DNA of 64,000 nt from Congeria kusceri (GCA_027627225.1 CM051029.1:9655215-9719214); one strand, 5' to 3'. Counted from the stretch's first letter, positions 33,827 through 46,174 are shown. A program made the numbers and translations. The notes: generated by a model not told the origin, from the sequence alone.

Positions 33827-34575
33827 ACTTGTCCTTTAACATTTAAAGTCAAACATTTTTTTCAGTTTTCTTCATGTGATTGTTTGGCAATTGGTTTGTT
33901 CCATACATATGTAATGTTTAAAACCAATGATTTCAGTAATTTCCAAATAACAATTTGCAAAAACATTTCCGACGCATGGTCTGTGTATGATTAATTACAA
34001 ATGAAGTATGAACACATTTTTCTCGTTTAGTTTCAGAGAAAGAAAAACTCAAGCTTGTTATTTCGCTCAATCAATATAACCTGTATAAATGTCCACTCGT
34101 TTTGTCAGCTGTATTGACAGAATTAAGTGAATCTTTTATAGAGTTTCATTATAGGCACAGGTTGACATGCTTTCATCGTTCTTAATAGTTCAATGTTACT
34201 TTTGAACTATTACGACGAACAACGTCAATAAACAATATTAAGAGACAACTCTGGTTTGATGTCTTATCGCTTTAACAATGTATACATACAATGCATTTAG
34301 TGAGTTGTAATCTAATGGACTGGTATGTTGTTGACGACAACAGCCCCGTGTGTTTTGTTTTTATGAAACATTGTGGATTAAACATTTACGATTGAAATGA
34401 ATCCACATGCTGGTATAACAAAACTCATCGTGTTCAAGACAATAATTACAGGTATGTTTGAGTGTTAATATGTTCAATAAACATTTAACATTAAAATCAA
34501 AGCTGTATCAGTCTTAACTTTAACATTTATAAATCGTATAACATGTAATATGTCATTGAAATACATTTTTTTCAG

Positions 34576-34911
34576 CGGTTCTACACAGGAAGAGACGTTG
34601 CAAGTTGAGCAGCAAATATTATGGTTAACGACCGAATACCGTTAGTTTGTGGTACATATAAAGATGTATTCAATGTGTTTTGGGAAAATACTGATGAAGG
34701 GGCCTTCCCAGAAACCATCGTTACTCAACAATTTCCTTATAGCAATTGTTATCCAAATGCCAACGACTTGTCAAGATATTTGGAATTTAACTAGAATGTA
34801 TTCTTGTGTAATCAAGTCAGCGGATGTTTCAAACAACGATAAAGGTTGGATGTGTTCCGCGATAGTTGATAGTGTGTTAGCCTTCAGTACAGAATACACA
34901 GAGTATTACAC
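34576..34911 (+). pseudogene. Broken N-terminal Ig-like exon (plus-strand gene B)
   Basis: Acceptor TTTTTTCAG and donor CAC/GTAAGTT. Two reading frames together give a family-like domain: VNDRIPLVCGTYKDVF and VFWENTDEG in one, then LTRMYSCVIKSADVSNND and WMCSAIVD in another. The switch follows a TAG at about 34792. Family counterparts are 44207-44581 and 10764-11005. At least one frameshift makes it non-functional as read. Confidence 0.55.
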
Positions 34912-37900
34912 GTAAGTTATCTGTTGTACATTTTATTTAGAGTTTTACCTTTGATTGTACGTCTCGTTTTAAACAGAGCCAGAACATTTCGATTAAAATA
35001 AGTATGTTCAACTAATATTAGTTGGCATTGTATCATGATTTCTTACGCGCTATGCACAGCGGCATTAACGTAATGAATACTCATGCATCATTCCCAAAGT
35101 GTCTGCCTATAACATGGCACAAGGTGTTGTTAAGTATCTCTGTATTTGAGTTAATCCTTTAAAACACATACATACCCAAATCATTATGCTCGGACGGCGA
35201 TTTTATGTTGAACATATGTGGTAGGGGTTGTTAACAACTGTGTTCGTCTAAGTACAAAGTCAAAAGCGCGATTTGTTTGACCCAATATATATCTGTAACC
35301 CATTACTTAATGGATGTTATATTAAGTTTATATCAACTTATTGCAATTTGAATGGACAGTTTAGTTCTTTTTTTCTTAACACCACATTTTCTGTACCGTT
35401 CTCTTCTCTCTGTTAACATTCATTACAGTTACGTTTTTATACTACACCGTTTTATAATTACATTCGAAAATTAATAATCAAAAATAATTTCAGTAATGTG
35501 CCAGTTTTTAAATATTGACCTGAATAGCGTAAACGTAAAAGGGCAACTATCAAAATAGGATGATGTTTACAAGTGGATAAAAAATTATCTCCCTAAACTG
35601 CATACATGCATATCAAAAATAAATACAAATCGCTCAGAGCTAAGTAATGCATATCACACAACATAGAACTATTACAAAGGTAATATATAATATATTTTTA
35701 AACCTCGTCATGGCAAAATATGAGTTATTTAATATAGGCAACAGCGTTATATGTGCACACTACCAGTAAGCAATTTTGGTTGGTAAGGCTTTTAACCAAC
35801 GCTGGGCCTGGCTCTAGAGCAATGTTGCATTTTAGTTTGTTTTGCAATGCAGTTACAAGTCAGATTCTGACGTCGGTCCATTGTCTAGATCAAACCCAAA
35901 TGCGACCTTTTTCTAACATAATTTCACCCATTTCTGACAGTAATCCAACAATTTTTAAGCATTGCACATTTTCATGTTTGTTACGTCCTTAAGACGTAGA
36001 TCTAGTTCTAGCTATACAAATTAATAGTAAATATTATAACAATAAAATGGTTTTTATACTACATATGACAGGCGTTTACACAAGCATTTAAAAAACGTAT
36101 TATCTCATAATAACTGAATTGGCCGAGCTTCGGGGATTGATTTCTCCACAAATGACAGTACTCACATGCATATGTACGTGTGAATGGCGTATATGGTGAT
36201 TTTAATCTGGTAGAACTAATGAAATACTGGCCTGTAAAATATATTGCCTTTCGAAAGGTACATAGAGACCGCTTTAAATTAACAATATTTCGAAAATAAC
36301 AACATTCTAATTGTATTCAAATTGAAGTACATTGACAAACACAGTGTGTTTCGGGTTTAACTATACTGTATGATATCATATTCAGAAAATGTATATGAGG
36401 GGCTCAATAGTTAGCTACGATGAGACACACAGGCGCACGAATGAAGTACACCTAAAGAAGTAAACACGCGATATCAATATCAATCATAGCATGAGATGTA
36501 TACCACCGCACATAAATCAGTGCCATTATCAATACACCTGAGGAAATAAGAGATACACGCGAATGCATAATAATAAATTTATAGTCGTAACCTACTGAAC
36601 TAATTTCAAACTATATTACGCCGCACCGATTAACATTACATCGGAAATTTGAACCTTGTCACAGACGCATTAATATATTAAGAATTTGTCAATGTGTATA
36701 CTCTAAATACTTTAAATATGTTCTTCCAATTGCGAATTTGGAGGCATTTAATCGATGTAAGAGTGCTCGATGAAAAAAACAACAAGAGTTCTTGATATAA
36801 ATACAACAAGTGAAACAGGTGAGGGAACGAAACCGAGTATAAATGTAGGAAATGATAAAGAGTATAAATAGGCACATACGAATTCATAAGTGGCATGTAA
36901 TTTTGTCCGAACTATAACGTGTATAAACATTTCGTTTGCAAATAAACGTGTATACAAATTTAATATACTTATACCTAAACTTACCACAATATTTAGCCAA
37001 TACAACGATACACAGTGTTCGAAAGTAGTGTATTAATTCCATCCTGGGTTAATGATTGGTGGCAGTTATTTATCCGAACCTGTCTCGGTACGTCCTAATT
37101 ATGCAATCATATACTTAAATTATGTCCTATAGACAGTCATAACTAAATCAGCGTTTTTTAATTTCATTTATTCTCCTCCATAAAAAGAGCACGCTCAATA
37201 CTCTTCTGTAAACTGGTTAACACAGTGTGTATACACCTTCAGAAATATAGTCATGCATTTAAACTTCCGCCTACCCGAGTGTTCTTGTTTTAATCAATAG
37301 TCATTATTTACATTCAGTGTCGCGTCATTTTATGTTGATTGAAAGGCACACAGTCCGTATTGATTTAACACTATTTCTAAAATAATAATACAATTATATT
37401 GTTATACCGACATATATTGATACAAATATCGGAAACACGTGTTTTCCGATTTAGCATGGTTTAACACTATTCATATAATTATGTATGTATATATGAGCGC
37501 CAGGTTTGACCTATCATCTCAAAATGTTTTATTTAATTCCGTTACCACTGTATATTGTGATCGTCAATATCAATATAACGATATGAGTCTACACTTTGTT
37601 AATCACATACACATGCAATGCTGTGAAGAGCTGGTGTGTAGCCTAATGGACGTGTGTTCAGTTACAAGTGCTGTAACGAACATTTTATTGCTTGCTTTTA
37701 ATTTTATTCGAGTCAATGGTTATCATATGCATGATTCATTGTAGTTTATTAACTTAATTATGTTGAAATTTTATTGATTTCAACACGGTAAAACACGATT
37801 TATCTAAGAAGCATTCAAGTAATGTATTTGTGATTTTGCGCTAAACAAATCCAGAAGCTCTGCATACAAGTATCTTCGTGGACGCTTACATTCAATGCAA

Positions 37901-38396
37901 ATACAAGGAACATAACGAATGCTCTTATACTCAGCAGACATTTGGCGCTAACTGCGTCTGCAGTAGAAATATTCAGCAAGGAACATAACGAATGCTCTTA
38001 TACTCAGCAGACATTTGGCGCTAACTGCGTTTGCAGTAGAAATATTCAGCAAGGAACAAATATAAGAGGCAAATAACCTCTTGAGAAACGACAGTGAACA
38101 ATTGAACAAAATGGTCATTAACAAGTGATATAATTATACGGACCAAAGCGAAATAGAAATTACTTGCGATGGTATTCTACAAAGGCAGCCAACAACGATC
38201 AATGGCTGATTTTCTCCACGTCTTATTATGCAATATAAAGAATAAACAATACACACAAATCTAAAAATAAAATAACACATTAAAATAAATTAGTTGAGAC
38301 GAGGATCAAACGCCGGATATCATCAGCATTGCTTAAATAAACTTTTCCAAAACTGAAAACATAGGACAAGTCTGGACGCGAACTAGTGATGCCAGG
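34912..38396. other. Gene B intron or intergenic DNA
   Basis: AT-rich. No Ig exons were found between the N-terminal-type fragment at 34576 and the Ig pseudo-exon at 38918, unlike the eight Ig exons of gene A, so this copy has lost or never had them. The 73 bp duplication lies at 37905. Confidence 0.5.
37905..38058 (+). repeat. 73 bp tandem duplication
   Basis: Units start at 37905 and 37978 (AAGGAACATAACGAATGCTC); the unit's first 8 bases recur at 38051. Only one C/T difference (GCGTCTGC versus GCGTTTGC) was seen, so it is recent. Confidence 0.93.
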
Positions 38397-38659
38397 TTGT
38401 CATGTATTTCTGTCCTAAATAACATATTACAATAAGTATATTTTGTTAATCTCATCGCATTGCTGCTAAATAAGTTAACATTGTAAGCCGGAATCCATGT
38501 TGCTTTGATACATTTACCTGACCCTGCTCTGCATGCATGAAAATAGTCCGTCACGATGAATATACGACTAGAAGTTTGCGTACTGGAATCCAGTTTTATC
38601 GAGGAACAAAAATCCTACTGAAAAAAAAACGGTTATGACATCGGTTAACACGGAAAACA
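38397..38659 (+). repeat. Intronic duplicate, copy 1
   Basis: About 260 bp similar to 46521-46794 in the same orientation. Shared landmarks are GTCATGTATTTCTGTC, TTGCTTTGATACATTTACCTG and CGGTTATGACATCGGTTAAC. Both copies sit near plus-strand Ig pseudo-exons, which suggests the surrounding receptor block was duplicated. Confidence 0.85.
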
Positions 38660-38917
38660 AGTGAATGTACAAAGACATGGGATAATTCAAGCACGTAATT
38701 ACATTATGCTAAGCATGAGTTCACGAATGACCGAACACACAGTAAGGGTGTGTTACTGTGCGTGTTCAGACTGAAACGATATATGTGATGCCATCTCATG
38801 AGATTATAACGATACGCATCGGTAACACTTCATATAAAACGTCCTTAAGTTAACAAATAAATATGCAACGTGACATAAAACTGATTTATTATCTGTTGAC
38901 ATCTTTCTTAGTTGCAG

Positions 38918-39207
38918 TCTCAGTTTCAAACCCTACAATCACAATCAATCACACTGTCATCTCGGAAATTGCAATTGTCCACAAAGATATCCCAGTGGAG
39001 TTCCAGTGTTATGTCACCGGATATCCATCTTACCGCTGGTTCTATCCAGGAGGACATGCGGTCGGAAGCACTATAATACTGAAGTTCAACCGAACGTTCA
39101 GAGATGAAAACATTTCTTGAGAGGCGAGAAACACATATTATTCACTGAATGGTTCAATTACTGCATTTTGACGACGTCGATCTCTGAACTCAGAATAAAG
39201 ATTGTAT
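38918..39207 (+). pseudogene. Broken Ig exon (gene B), Cys codon replaced by TGA
   Basis: Acceptor TTAGTTGCAG. It reads PTITINHTVI, VEFQCYVTGYP, YRWFYPGGHAVGS and LKFNRTFRDENIS, then TGA (39118-39120) exactly where the relative at 28665-28961 has the F-strand Cys (ENISCEA). Reading resumes as EARNTYYSLNGSI, followed by another stop and a frame change. The 290 nt length is not a multiple of three. An upstream ATG at 38863 reads into this exon through a hydrophobic stretch resembling a signal peptide, but that stretch is also a polypyrimidine tract. Confidence 0.7.
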
Positions 39208-39605
39208 GTAATTATACGTTTGTAATATATACATTTAAGTGTCTTTTCTGGTCTAAAATTGCGTGTTTGTGTTGGCAACGGTTTTGCTCAAAACGTGATA
39301 TAATGAAAAGCTTATTTCAAACTTTTAAAGCAATATGTTGGATAAACTTGGTAATATCAATGTCACTCTATTATCACGCACTATAATACATATGCGTGTG
39401 CTTTGACTTCGGCGAACAGTTTATTTCGGTTTTGATAATTATAAGGAAAACAAGCAAGTGATTTAAATGAATATTCGATTTCAATATGTGTATGCGTTTT
39501 ATTTTTACACATGCGTTTCAAACACGTTGGTCCTTCCGACCTTCTGTATATACATGTATTCTAGTCGGTATGTCATTAGTTTTGCTTTCTCCGTCTAATG
39601 TGTAG

Positions 39606-39900
39606 CGAAACCAGATGTTTTCCAAATATTTCCGTGTCCGATCAGTCACAGAGACCACAATGGAACTACATTGGGAACCGGGTTTTAGTGGAGGAGACGA
39701 ACAACATTTTGTGATTAGGTTTAGAAGGATACAAACTACAAATTGGACTGACGTTGGTGTGTATCTCAAGGATATGTACACTTTAGACGGCTTGGTTCCA
39801 GGAACGGTTTACGAGTTAATAATACTGGCTGAGAGCGGTGTTGGTTTATCAAAGGAGACGGTCATAATAACGTCTAGTACACTTGTGGCAAACACTACAG
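39606..39900 (+). pseudogene. Frameshifted FN3 exon (gene B)
   Basis: Acceptor GTGTAG, donor CAG/GTTGG. The start KPDVFQI is in one frame, and the rest (RVRSVTETTMELHWEPGF, GGDEQHFVIRF, LVPGTVYELIILAESG) is in another. The exon is 295 nt against 297 in its paralogue 24308-24604, consistent with a 2 nt deletion near 39626. The remainder is well preserved and clearly FN3. Confidence 0.75.
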
Positions 39901-40089
39901 GTTGGTATACTTCGTCAATATATTTAAGCGCGTATACACGAAGTTGTTGAATGATGATATATAACTAACAGACCATTCATCAGACATGTATGTATTATCT
40001 TTAAAAAAAAATACTGAACTTTTCACTCGAAATATTGCTACGTTTAAGTTACCCAAGAATGTATTTTTCTTACGACACAACAATCTACA

Positions 40090-40204
40090 TCTACATCGCT
40101 ATTAGTTGGTGTAACACTGGGTGGTATTATCGGTGAAATCATTCTAACACTTGTCGTTGAGAGGTAGATTCGGAAACGTCGTAAGAAACTAAGAAAGACA
40201 GGAG
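40090..40204 (+). pseudogene. Broken transmembrane exon (gene B)
   Basis: Reads LLVGVTLGGIIGEIILTLVV, ER, then TAG (40165-40167), then IRKRRKKLRKT and a GGAG/GTATGC donor in phase 1. This is a hydrophobic helix with a basic stop-transfer, as in the gene A membrane exon, cut by a stop just after the helix. No AG acceptor is seen right before it (TTACGACAC), so the splice site also seems lost. The start given is approximate. Confidence 0.6.
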
Positions 40205-40665
40205 GTATGCATGAGCAAAACGTTGCCCTAATGCATTTTTATTGAAACAAGTATATCTACATTCACCGATATCAAGTAAACTAAACATAATGTAGTGTTC
40301 TCACTTTTTATAAAATTAAACGTGAAACCGTTTATGCTTCTCTGTGTTATTACACTTATTTGAATTGCAATGCAGCCATAATGTAAATATATTTTACAGG
40401 TGTATGCATAGTTACTTACTTCGTATAACTACTTAATCACTGGTTTAAACTTTCAGCACCTTTTGTATTATACGCTGTGTATACATTTTATACATTTATT
40501 TGAGGCCCATGGGTTGTGTATATATTTACATTAAACAGTCTAGATAATTTTATGTTACTACTAAAATGGCAGGCTTTCAAAATATCCGCAGATTCTCGAT
40601 TAATACATCTGACGTTATAGGATGTATACCTGTTATTATATGACTTCGTCTATTGGTCATTTCAG

Positions 40666-40748
40666 AGCAATGCAGTTCTGCTGGACAGTACGTAAACTTA
40701 CAAGCACCAATGTCAGACAGATGGCATATATTATATAAGTCGTGGTAG
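40666..40748 (+). CDS. Possible short tail exon with GQYVNL (gene B region)
   Basis: After acceptor CATTTCAG, phase 1, it reads QCSSAGQYVNLQAPMSDRW and on to a TAG, 83 nt. GQYVNLQA parallels GQYEDLVL (18763-18805) and GQYETLSA (41180-41367). It may be an internal or alternative terminal exon. A convincing donor was not found. Confidence 0.35.
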
Positions 40749-41179
40749 CTTGTAAATACACGCGCGTTGATTCGTAATAATAACTACTGCATTACATACT
40801 GATGTCTAAATTGAACACTGTCTAATGTTTGTGTTTATTAATTAGATTAATCTAATTGTTGCCATTTTCTAGTCTAAGCTAGACATTATTGGACATATAT
40901 GTGCATGTACAGCCTACAACAACAAAGCAAATGTAACTAGTTACACCCTCTGATTAATATATTAATATACCGGTGTTTTAATTGATATCTATGTGCGTTA
41001 TATATTTTAGGCTGGACATAACAACTTCTTTAGATCGGAAATTTGCAATTTGTGTTGCTGGTAATAACAAGTTTTAAATAGTTTGCTTTTAAACCATCAA
41101 ATGTGCATTGGCTAAACATTCATATAGATGATGATGGCGCATATATTTAGTTTACATATGTACATGTTTGCACATTCAG

Positions 41180-41367
41180 ATTCTGAGCAACCTGGTCAAT
41201 ACGAAACTCTTTCTGCTAAAACAACCGCTCATGAATACTCCGGTATTGGAATGGCATTCACAGGTACAACAAACCCAACTTCAAACTACAGTCCATCGGA
41301 TGGTTTAGAAAGTGTGGAAACGACCGCCTTCAGTAATGCTAAAACGTATACAAATGTTAAGTTTTAA
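41180..41367 (+). CDS. Intact ITAM-like tail exon (gene B)
   Basis: Acceptor CACATTCAG, phase 1, 188 nt to TAA; AATAAA at 41514-41519. It starts DSEQPGQYETL. YETL, eight residues, then YSGI fits the ITAM core YxxL-x8-YxxI, though the residue at -3 is Pro and not acidic. The C-terminus KTYTNVKF has a YxN. The exon is clean while the Ig, FN3 and membrane exons upstream carry stops or frameshifts, so it may be a relic or may be joined to other exons. Confidence 0.65.
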
Positions 41368-42646
41368 GCTAAAGTCTTTGAGTTTCAAATACCTGTCATA
41401 AATGATATCATGTGTAATGAAAAACATTTAGACAACATAGAACTACCTGCATGTGCATGTATAATAGTAGTAATTTATTACCATTAGTTTTAGTATAGAT
41501 GTATCGTTATTGTAATAAAATGAGGCGGCATGTCGAAGCGTGTTTCGCATGACATAGGCATTAATACAATATCACCTATGCTTAGCTATTTATTATAGAA
41601 GCATAAACATTATATTAGTATTGCAGTGTGTGTATTTTGTTCAGGAATAGTGGTTTATATAAATATAAGTGACCAATTTAAATGCAGCCACTTTCAATCG
41701 AAATTTATTACTGCAATTTAAATCAAGCTGCCTTATTTTAGAACATAGAATTCTGCTTATTTGTGTCAACTTCTGCAAATGAAGTAATTATTTCAAGCTG
41801 TCCGACACACATGTATTATGCATGACTCTGTTAATTGAATTCAGTGTCACACCAGCAACAAACAGTACGGTCAATTTTATTTACAATAATCTTATTCAGT
41901 ATAATATAATACACGTAATGTGCTTATGGTCCAACTAAGCGAAGTAATGTTTTGGTAATTTACAAAATGCAAATATTTATGTTCTTCAAATACAAATGCA
42001 TAATATCACTCGTATTCATCAGAACAAACAGTATACACAAAATTCACGGACTTGTAGAATACCAATGTTTTATGGTTACCATTTAACTTAAATTATGCAC
42101 CAAAGTTTATGTATACACACAAACAAACATATTTTTTGATGCAATGCATATATCGTATTAAGTTCTGTCAATACTATAATAATCAGTATAGTGGAACGTT
42201 TGTTGTTCCACTTAATTTCAATAATTTAAAACTGTTATTAATTATCCTATAATGTAAACTGACCTCCTCATACAATCCTGACATTCTCACGCTAAGTCAT
42301 ATAATTATTATTGATATATGCATCTATACTAGATATTAATTTATGTATTTTTACCATTATTCTGACGCATGTATTTGTGTTTTGCTTGTTTATATATGAC
42401 GATTAGCTGTATATGCTTAAGTCGCAAATGACCTTTCTGTTCTGTAAAATAAAAGGCAAAACTAAAACAACAAACCGTGATTGTGATTTATTGTGTACTT
42501 AATAAACATACCGATTTAAAGGACTAATTTTTCTGCAATATGCATGTTTCCAATACGCAAATAGTATGCATACGAAATGGATAAACATGCATTTATATAT
42601 GTCATAGTAGCGAACTAAAGCGGGATTGGTGATTAGCTGTGTAAGC

Positions 42647-42873
42647 GGCCCGGTTAGCTCATTCGGTAGAGCACTCGCTCTATAAAATTGCACCAAACGT
42701 GGGACGATCTCACAAGCGATTCTCTTTAGAACCTGCCCGTGGTTTCATCGGGATAAGATTTGCACTGTTCCCTGTGATTGGCGATAGCTGCGTAAGCGAC
42801 CCGGTTAGCTCAATCGGTAGAGCACTTGCCCTGTAAGCAAGAGCTCCCTGGTTCGAGTCCAGGACTGGCTGCA
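42647..42873 (+). repeat. Two tandem tRNA-Thr-like SINE heads
   Basis: The second unit, 42798-42873, has CCCGGTTAGCTCAATCGG (A-box), an anticodon arm CTTGC-CCTGTAA-GCAAG (TGT) and CCTGGTTCGAGTCCAGG (T-arm), but its acceptor stem mispairs at three of seven positions. The first, 42647-42690, stops after the D-arm. Both are preceded by similar GTAAGCG sequence, so this is a duplicated SINE-type repeat. Confidence 0.55.
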
Positions 42874-42952
42874 CACTGTTCACCACCCGGCGACCTATAC
42901 GACACACGTTTTACAGAACCGTTATTAATTAGGGACAATCATCATGCTGTTG

Positions 42953-43020
42953 CAAATGGTGTAATGGATATGGTGTCCGCCTTGCGGTCGGCAGGTCGTG
43001 CATTCAATCGCTAATCGGGA
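42953..43020 (+). repeat. tRNA-like sequence
   Basis: GTAATGGATATGGTGTCCGC, GCGGTCGG and a degenerate B-box (ATTCAATCGC). It looks like a SINE head; no working tRNA fold is evident. Confidence 0.35.
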
Positions 43021-44206
43021 CATTAAGTATTGTTTATACACAGGAACCATCAAAAGTGTCTCAAAAAGCCACTGACTTTCGACACAACTAAGCTTAAATA
43101 AATATGTATAAACTAATGACTCTGTAATGGGCGAACCTCGTGCGTGTATTGATTGACCAAACCATATTCTGGTTCATTCAATTCTGTGATTTGGGGAAAT
43201 AAACCTACAAATGGACAAATATGAATTTAATGTTTTTGAAGAAGTGAAGTTGAGCTTCAAATCGTGTTATGTGAGGGAGCTCCCAAATCTAATTTCGAAT
43301 TCCAAAATACTTTCTTCCGGCGTGACGGCAAATCCAATACATAATTCCAACAATGTTTGCAGTAGTCTCGATTATCAAATGACTCATGCTTCATCTATAT
43401 GGTATTTAAGTACGATCTGCATATCATAAATCGCAAATTTATAAACTGTTGATACACGTTTAAAACTTAACATGCAAATCGACTATACCCATTACGCACG
43501 TTAACACGGAAGTTAAATTCTAGCATGTAAATTCATCAACTAAAATCAGGTGCTGATCGATTTTCTGAATACACTGAGTACACGGTACGAAATGTATGTG
43601 TTGAAAATGGACAAAAGCTAGTTCAATTCATTAATAACACGATTCTGGATTTCAGTTGAAAGCGCTTGGAGAGTCGTACTGTACGTACATTATAATAACA
43701 GGCTGCAGTAAACTAAGCATACACCATTTTCGATACGTATAGGTATATGCCGCCAGTATAGTTGTAGGTACGTTCTTTGCATTTTTGCAATACTTGTACA
43801 GACAGAGATCATATTTCAGTATTTAGGTACGTGCATTGAGATAAAATACACGTATCACGAGGCGCAGTATTTCTGTATGTATATACTTATATTGCGATAT
43901 ACGTATATTGCCATTTTGAGACGCTAATTGATTAATCTAGTTTTTCTGCAACTTATATTGAGATATCACTAGTCTAGTAGCTAATACATTCACACAATGC
44001 CGTGTTTTTATAATGTTTAGTAAAAAAAAACGCCATCGTCCAGTTTAATTGTTACACTCAATATTGTATATATGTGCATTCACATAAGGGTGTCATTATA
44101 TTGCTATATACATGTGTTTAGTGGTTTGTCACTTCAATTAAAGCTGTCATATCTTGTTGGCAAGATTTAAAAAAAAACATAACACAATATATATTTATAT
44201 ATTAAG

Positions 44207-44581
44207 TAGACTTTGGATATTGTGACACAAAGAATGTTTCAGCTGTTGAATCGACTATCAACATAGCGACCAATGCGGATGACGTGCTTGTCAGTAACAG
44301 GCTCACATTCACAGACTCTACATCATCTCAAGTGAAAACGGTTTACTGGCGTAAGACAGACCGGGGATCAATCTCAGAGGAAGAAGTCCTGTACCGACAG
44401 TAAGTCGGTGGAGAATGTGCTCAAAGTTCAAGTTACTTCGACTGTTTTTGCAATTCAACAATAGTGTATACATGTGTCCTGAAGACAATAACGTTATCAC
44501 ACGATGGACAACATTGGCGATGCGTCGCAGTATTAGAGGGCTTAGAAGCGATAAGCGACTATTACACACTTAGTCTGAAAA
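44207..44581 (+). pseudogene. Broken N-terminal Ig-like exon (second plus-strand block)
   Basis: Acceptor ATTAAG, phase 1, donor AAAA/GTACGA, 375 nt. It reads VDFGYCDTKNVSAVE, NRLTFTDSTS, TVYWRKTDRGSISEEE, LYRQ, then TAA (44401-44403), then in the same frame YFDCFCNSTIVYTCVLK, HWRCVAVLEG and ISDYYTLSLK. A single stop interrupts an otherwise open domain. The domain resembles 34576-34911. Confidence 0.6.
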
Positions 44582-44621
44582 GTACGATATGTTATTGATT
44601 ATTGCTCAAATAATGACAACT

Positions 44622-44750
44622 TGTACTACTACTACCACTACTACTTCTTATACTACTACTATTACTACTACTAGTACTAGTACTACTACTACTACTACTA
44701 CTTCTACTAGTGCTACTACTTATACTGCTACTTACTGCTACTACTTACTG
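44622..44750 (+). repeat. ACT trinucleotide microsatellite
   Basis: Degenerate (ACT)n/(CTA)n directly after the pseudo-exon 44207-44581. The poly-Thr open frame here is an artefact. Confidence 0.9.
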
Positions 44751-45876
44751 TACAGCCGACTAGAATGCATAAATAAATATTACTTCTATTTATGGTCATG
44801 TATTACCGACTAGAAAATATATCATGTATATGTCTACTAGCTACTGCGTTAAATATAGTGTATTGAACTGAAACAGTTTTTCATGTGTTAATTTAACAGA
44901 AAAAAACTAACAATGAATGCTGTTACATGAATCTTGGATGTTGTTCCACTAAATACATGAATGTAAATGTTCTCTAAAATACTTGCACATGCATAACTAT
45001 TATTTGTTTTCATAGTGGTAATGTGGACATACGGTACTCTAGTGCAGTAAATTTTAGGAGAAGTTTAAAATATGCATCTAATGTGCAACGTTATATCTGT
45101 AACAATCAATCGCAACAAATGTACACAATACGTTTGACGTAATGGAACGTAATTTGATGACGTCATGCGCCTGAGTACGCGTATGTGCATTACGTTTTGA
45201 ATAATTTTTGTTGACTGTTAACAGAACCGGACATTTATTTTGTGTATACACTTCTACTGGTATACGGATTTATGTCGGAATAGATTGTAGTGCAGATAGG
45301 CCTTTAATGCTCATTATATTAGTAACGTCCATGGACTTGTCATGAAACGCTCGTAGTAGTAAAAGTGGATGTTGTAGTAGTGGTACTACTACTTTATCAA
45401 CATTGCAAATAATGTTAGTAATCTAGGTAAATGTCATCATATTAAAAATATGTGAATGATGTGATTACTTGTCTGTGGTCGGTTAGTTAGCAAATATCGA
45501 CATTGATCACTTTAGATATAAACAATGTAATTTATAAACAATAAATTTAGCAACTGCCTTTTTTTAAATAAGTGTTTTGAAGTAGTTCCTGATGTTTCTG
45601 GTTTGTAAACACAGTCCCTGACAGCAAACACATGTACTTATGCGTGCGTTTGAATATTTGCGTGCGAGGGAGCGTATGCGTGTGATTCACACGGAGACAT
45701 CCCGTGATAATACAACATTTGTTACGTTGATCATGCTTTTTGATTGGCATAATTAGTTGGCTATATATACCGAATTTTCACTGGTGCACGAGGACAATAT
45801 TTACATCACCCATACTCGTCGTTTTATTATAAGATTTGTTAAAGTGATATAGTTGTTAACGGTTATATAATTGCAG

Positions 45877-46174
45877 TCCACCTTACTTCGTTGACACTGC
45901 TTCCACAGACAACCGTCTCCTATCCAGTATACAATAAGCAATCGACGTACACATGCACCACATCAACAAGTAGACCAGGGGCAAACATTTACTGATTTGT
46001 AGCGTCCCGTAACGTAACATACGTGGCCAGCTATACCTACAGTTTAGATGTTGCAACCAGCTTTCTACGATATACTCCAGCCTCATATACCAGTGATAAT
46101 GTGTCATGTTTAGCATACTACTCGTTCAAAACAACCAATCACAATGCAAAGAGTCACAAACATTTTCATTCGAT
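45877..46174 (+). pseudogene. Broken Ig exon, Trp codon replaced by TGA
   Basis: Acceptor AATTGCAG, donor CGAT/GTAAGT. It is homologous to gene A Ig domain 2 (29578-29877): LLPQTTVSYPVYN, TYTCTTSTSRPGANIY, then TGA (45993-45995) where the paralogue has the core Trp, then SYTYSLDVATSFLRY and NVSCLAYYSF. Its length of 298 nt and the better end reading QTFSFDV in another frame also imply a one-base shift. Confidence 0.7.

Larger units (their letters stand above)
31429..34575. other. Region upstream of gene A
   Basis: Should contain or lead to the gene A signal-peptide exon and promoter on the minus strand, but no convincing ATG plus hydrophobic leader with a phase-1 donor was identified. Holds the 49 bp and 102 bp tandem duplications. 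The nearest recognised coding fragment upstream is on the opposite strand (34576). Confidence 0.5.
41520..44206. other. Spacer between gene B and the second plus-strand block
   Basis: AT-rich, with three tRNA-like repeats (42647-43020). No protein-coding signal. Confidence 0.6.

Noticed and set aside
39118..39120. TGA at the Ig Cys as possible selenocysteine or recoding
   Set aside because: The same exon has another stop and a frame change, and neighbouring exons carry TAA, TAG and frameshifts. Simple pseudogene decay explains it.
42798..42873. Functional tRNA-Thr (TGT) gene
   Set aside because: The acceptor stem mispairs at three of seven positions, position 33 is C and not T, and a truncated sibling lies 150 bp upstream, as in a SINE-type repeat.
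44589..44813. Poly-Thr open frame
   Set aside because: Translation of the ACT microsatellite.
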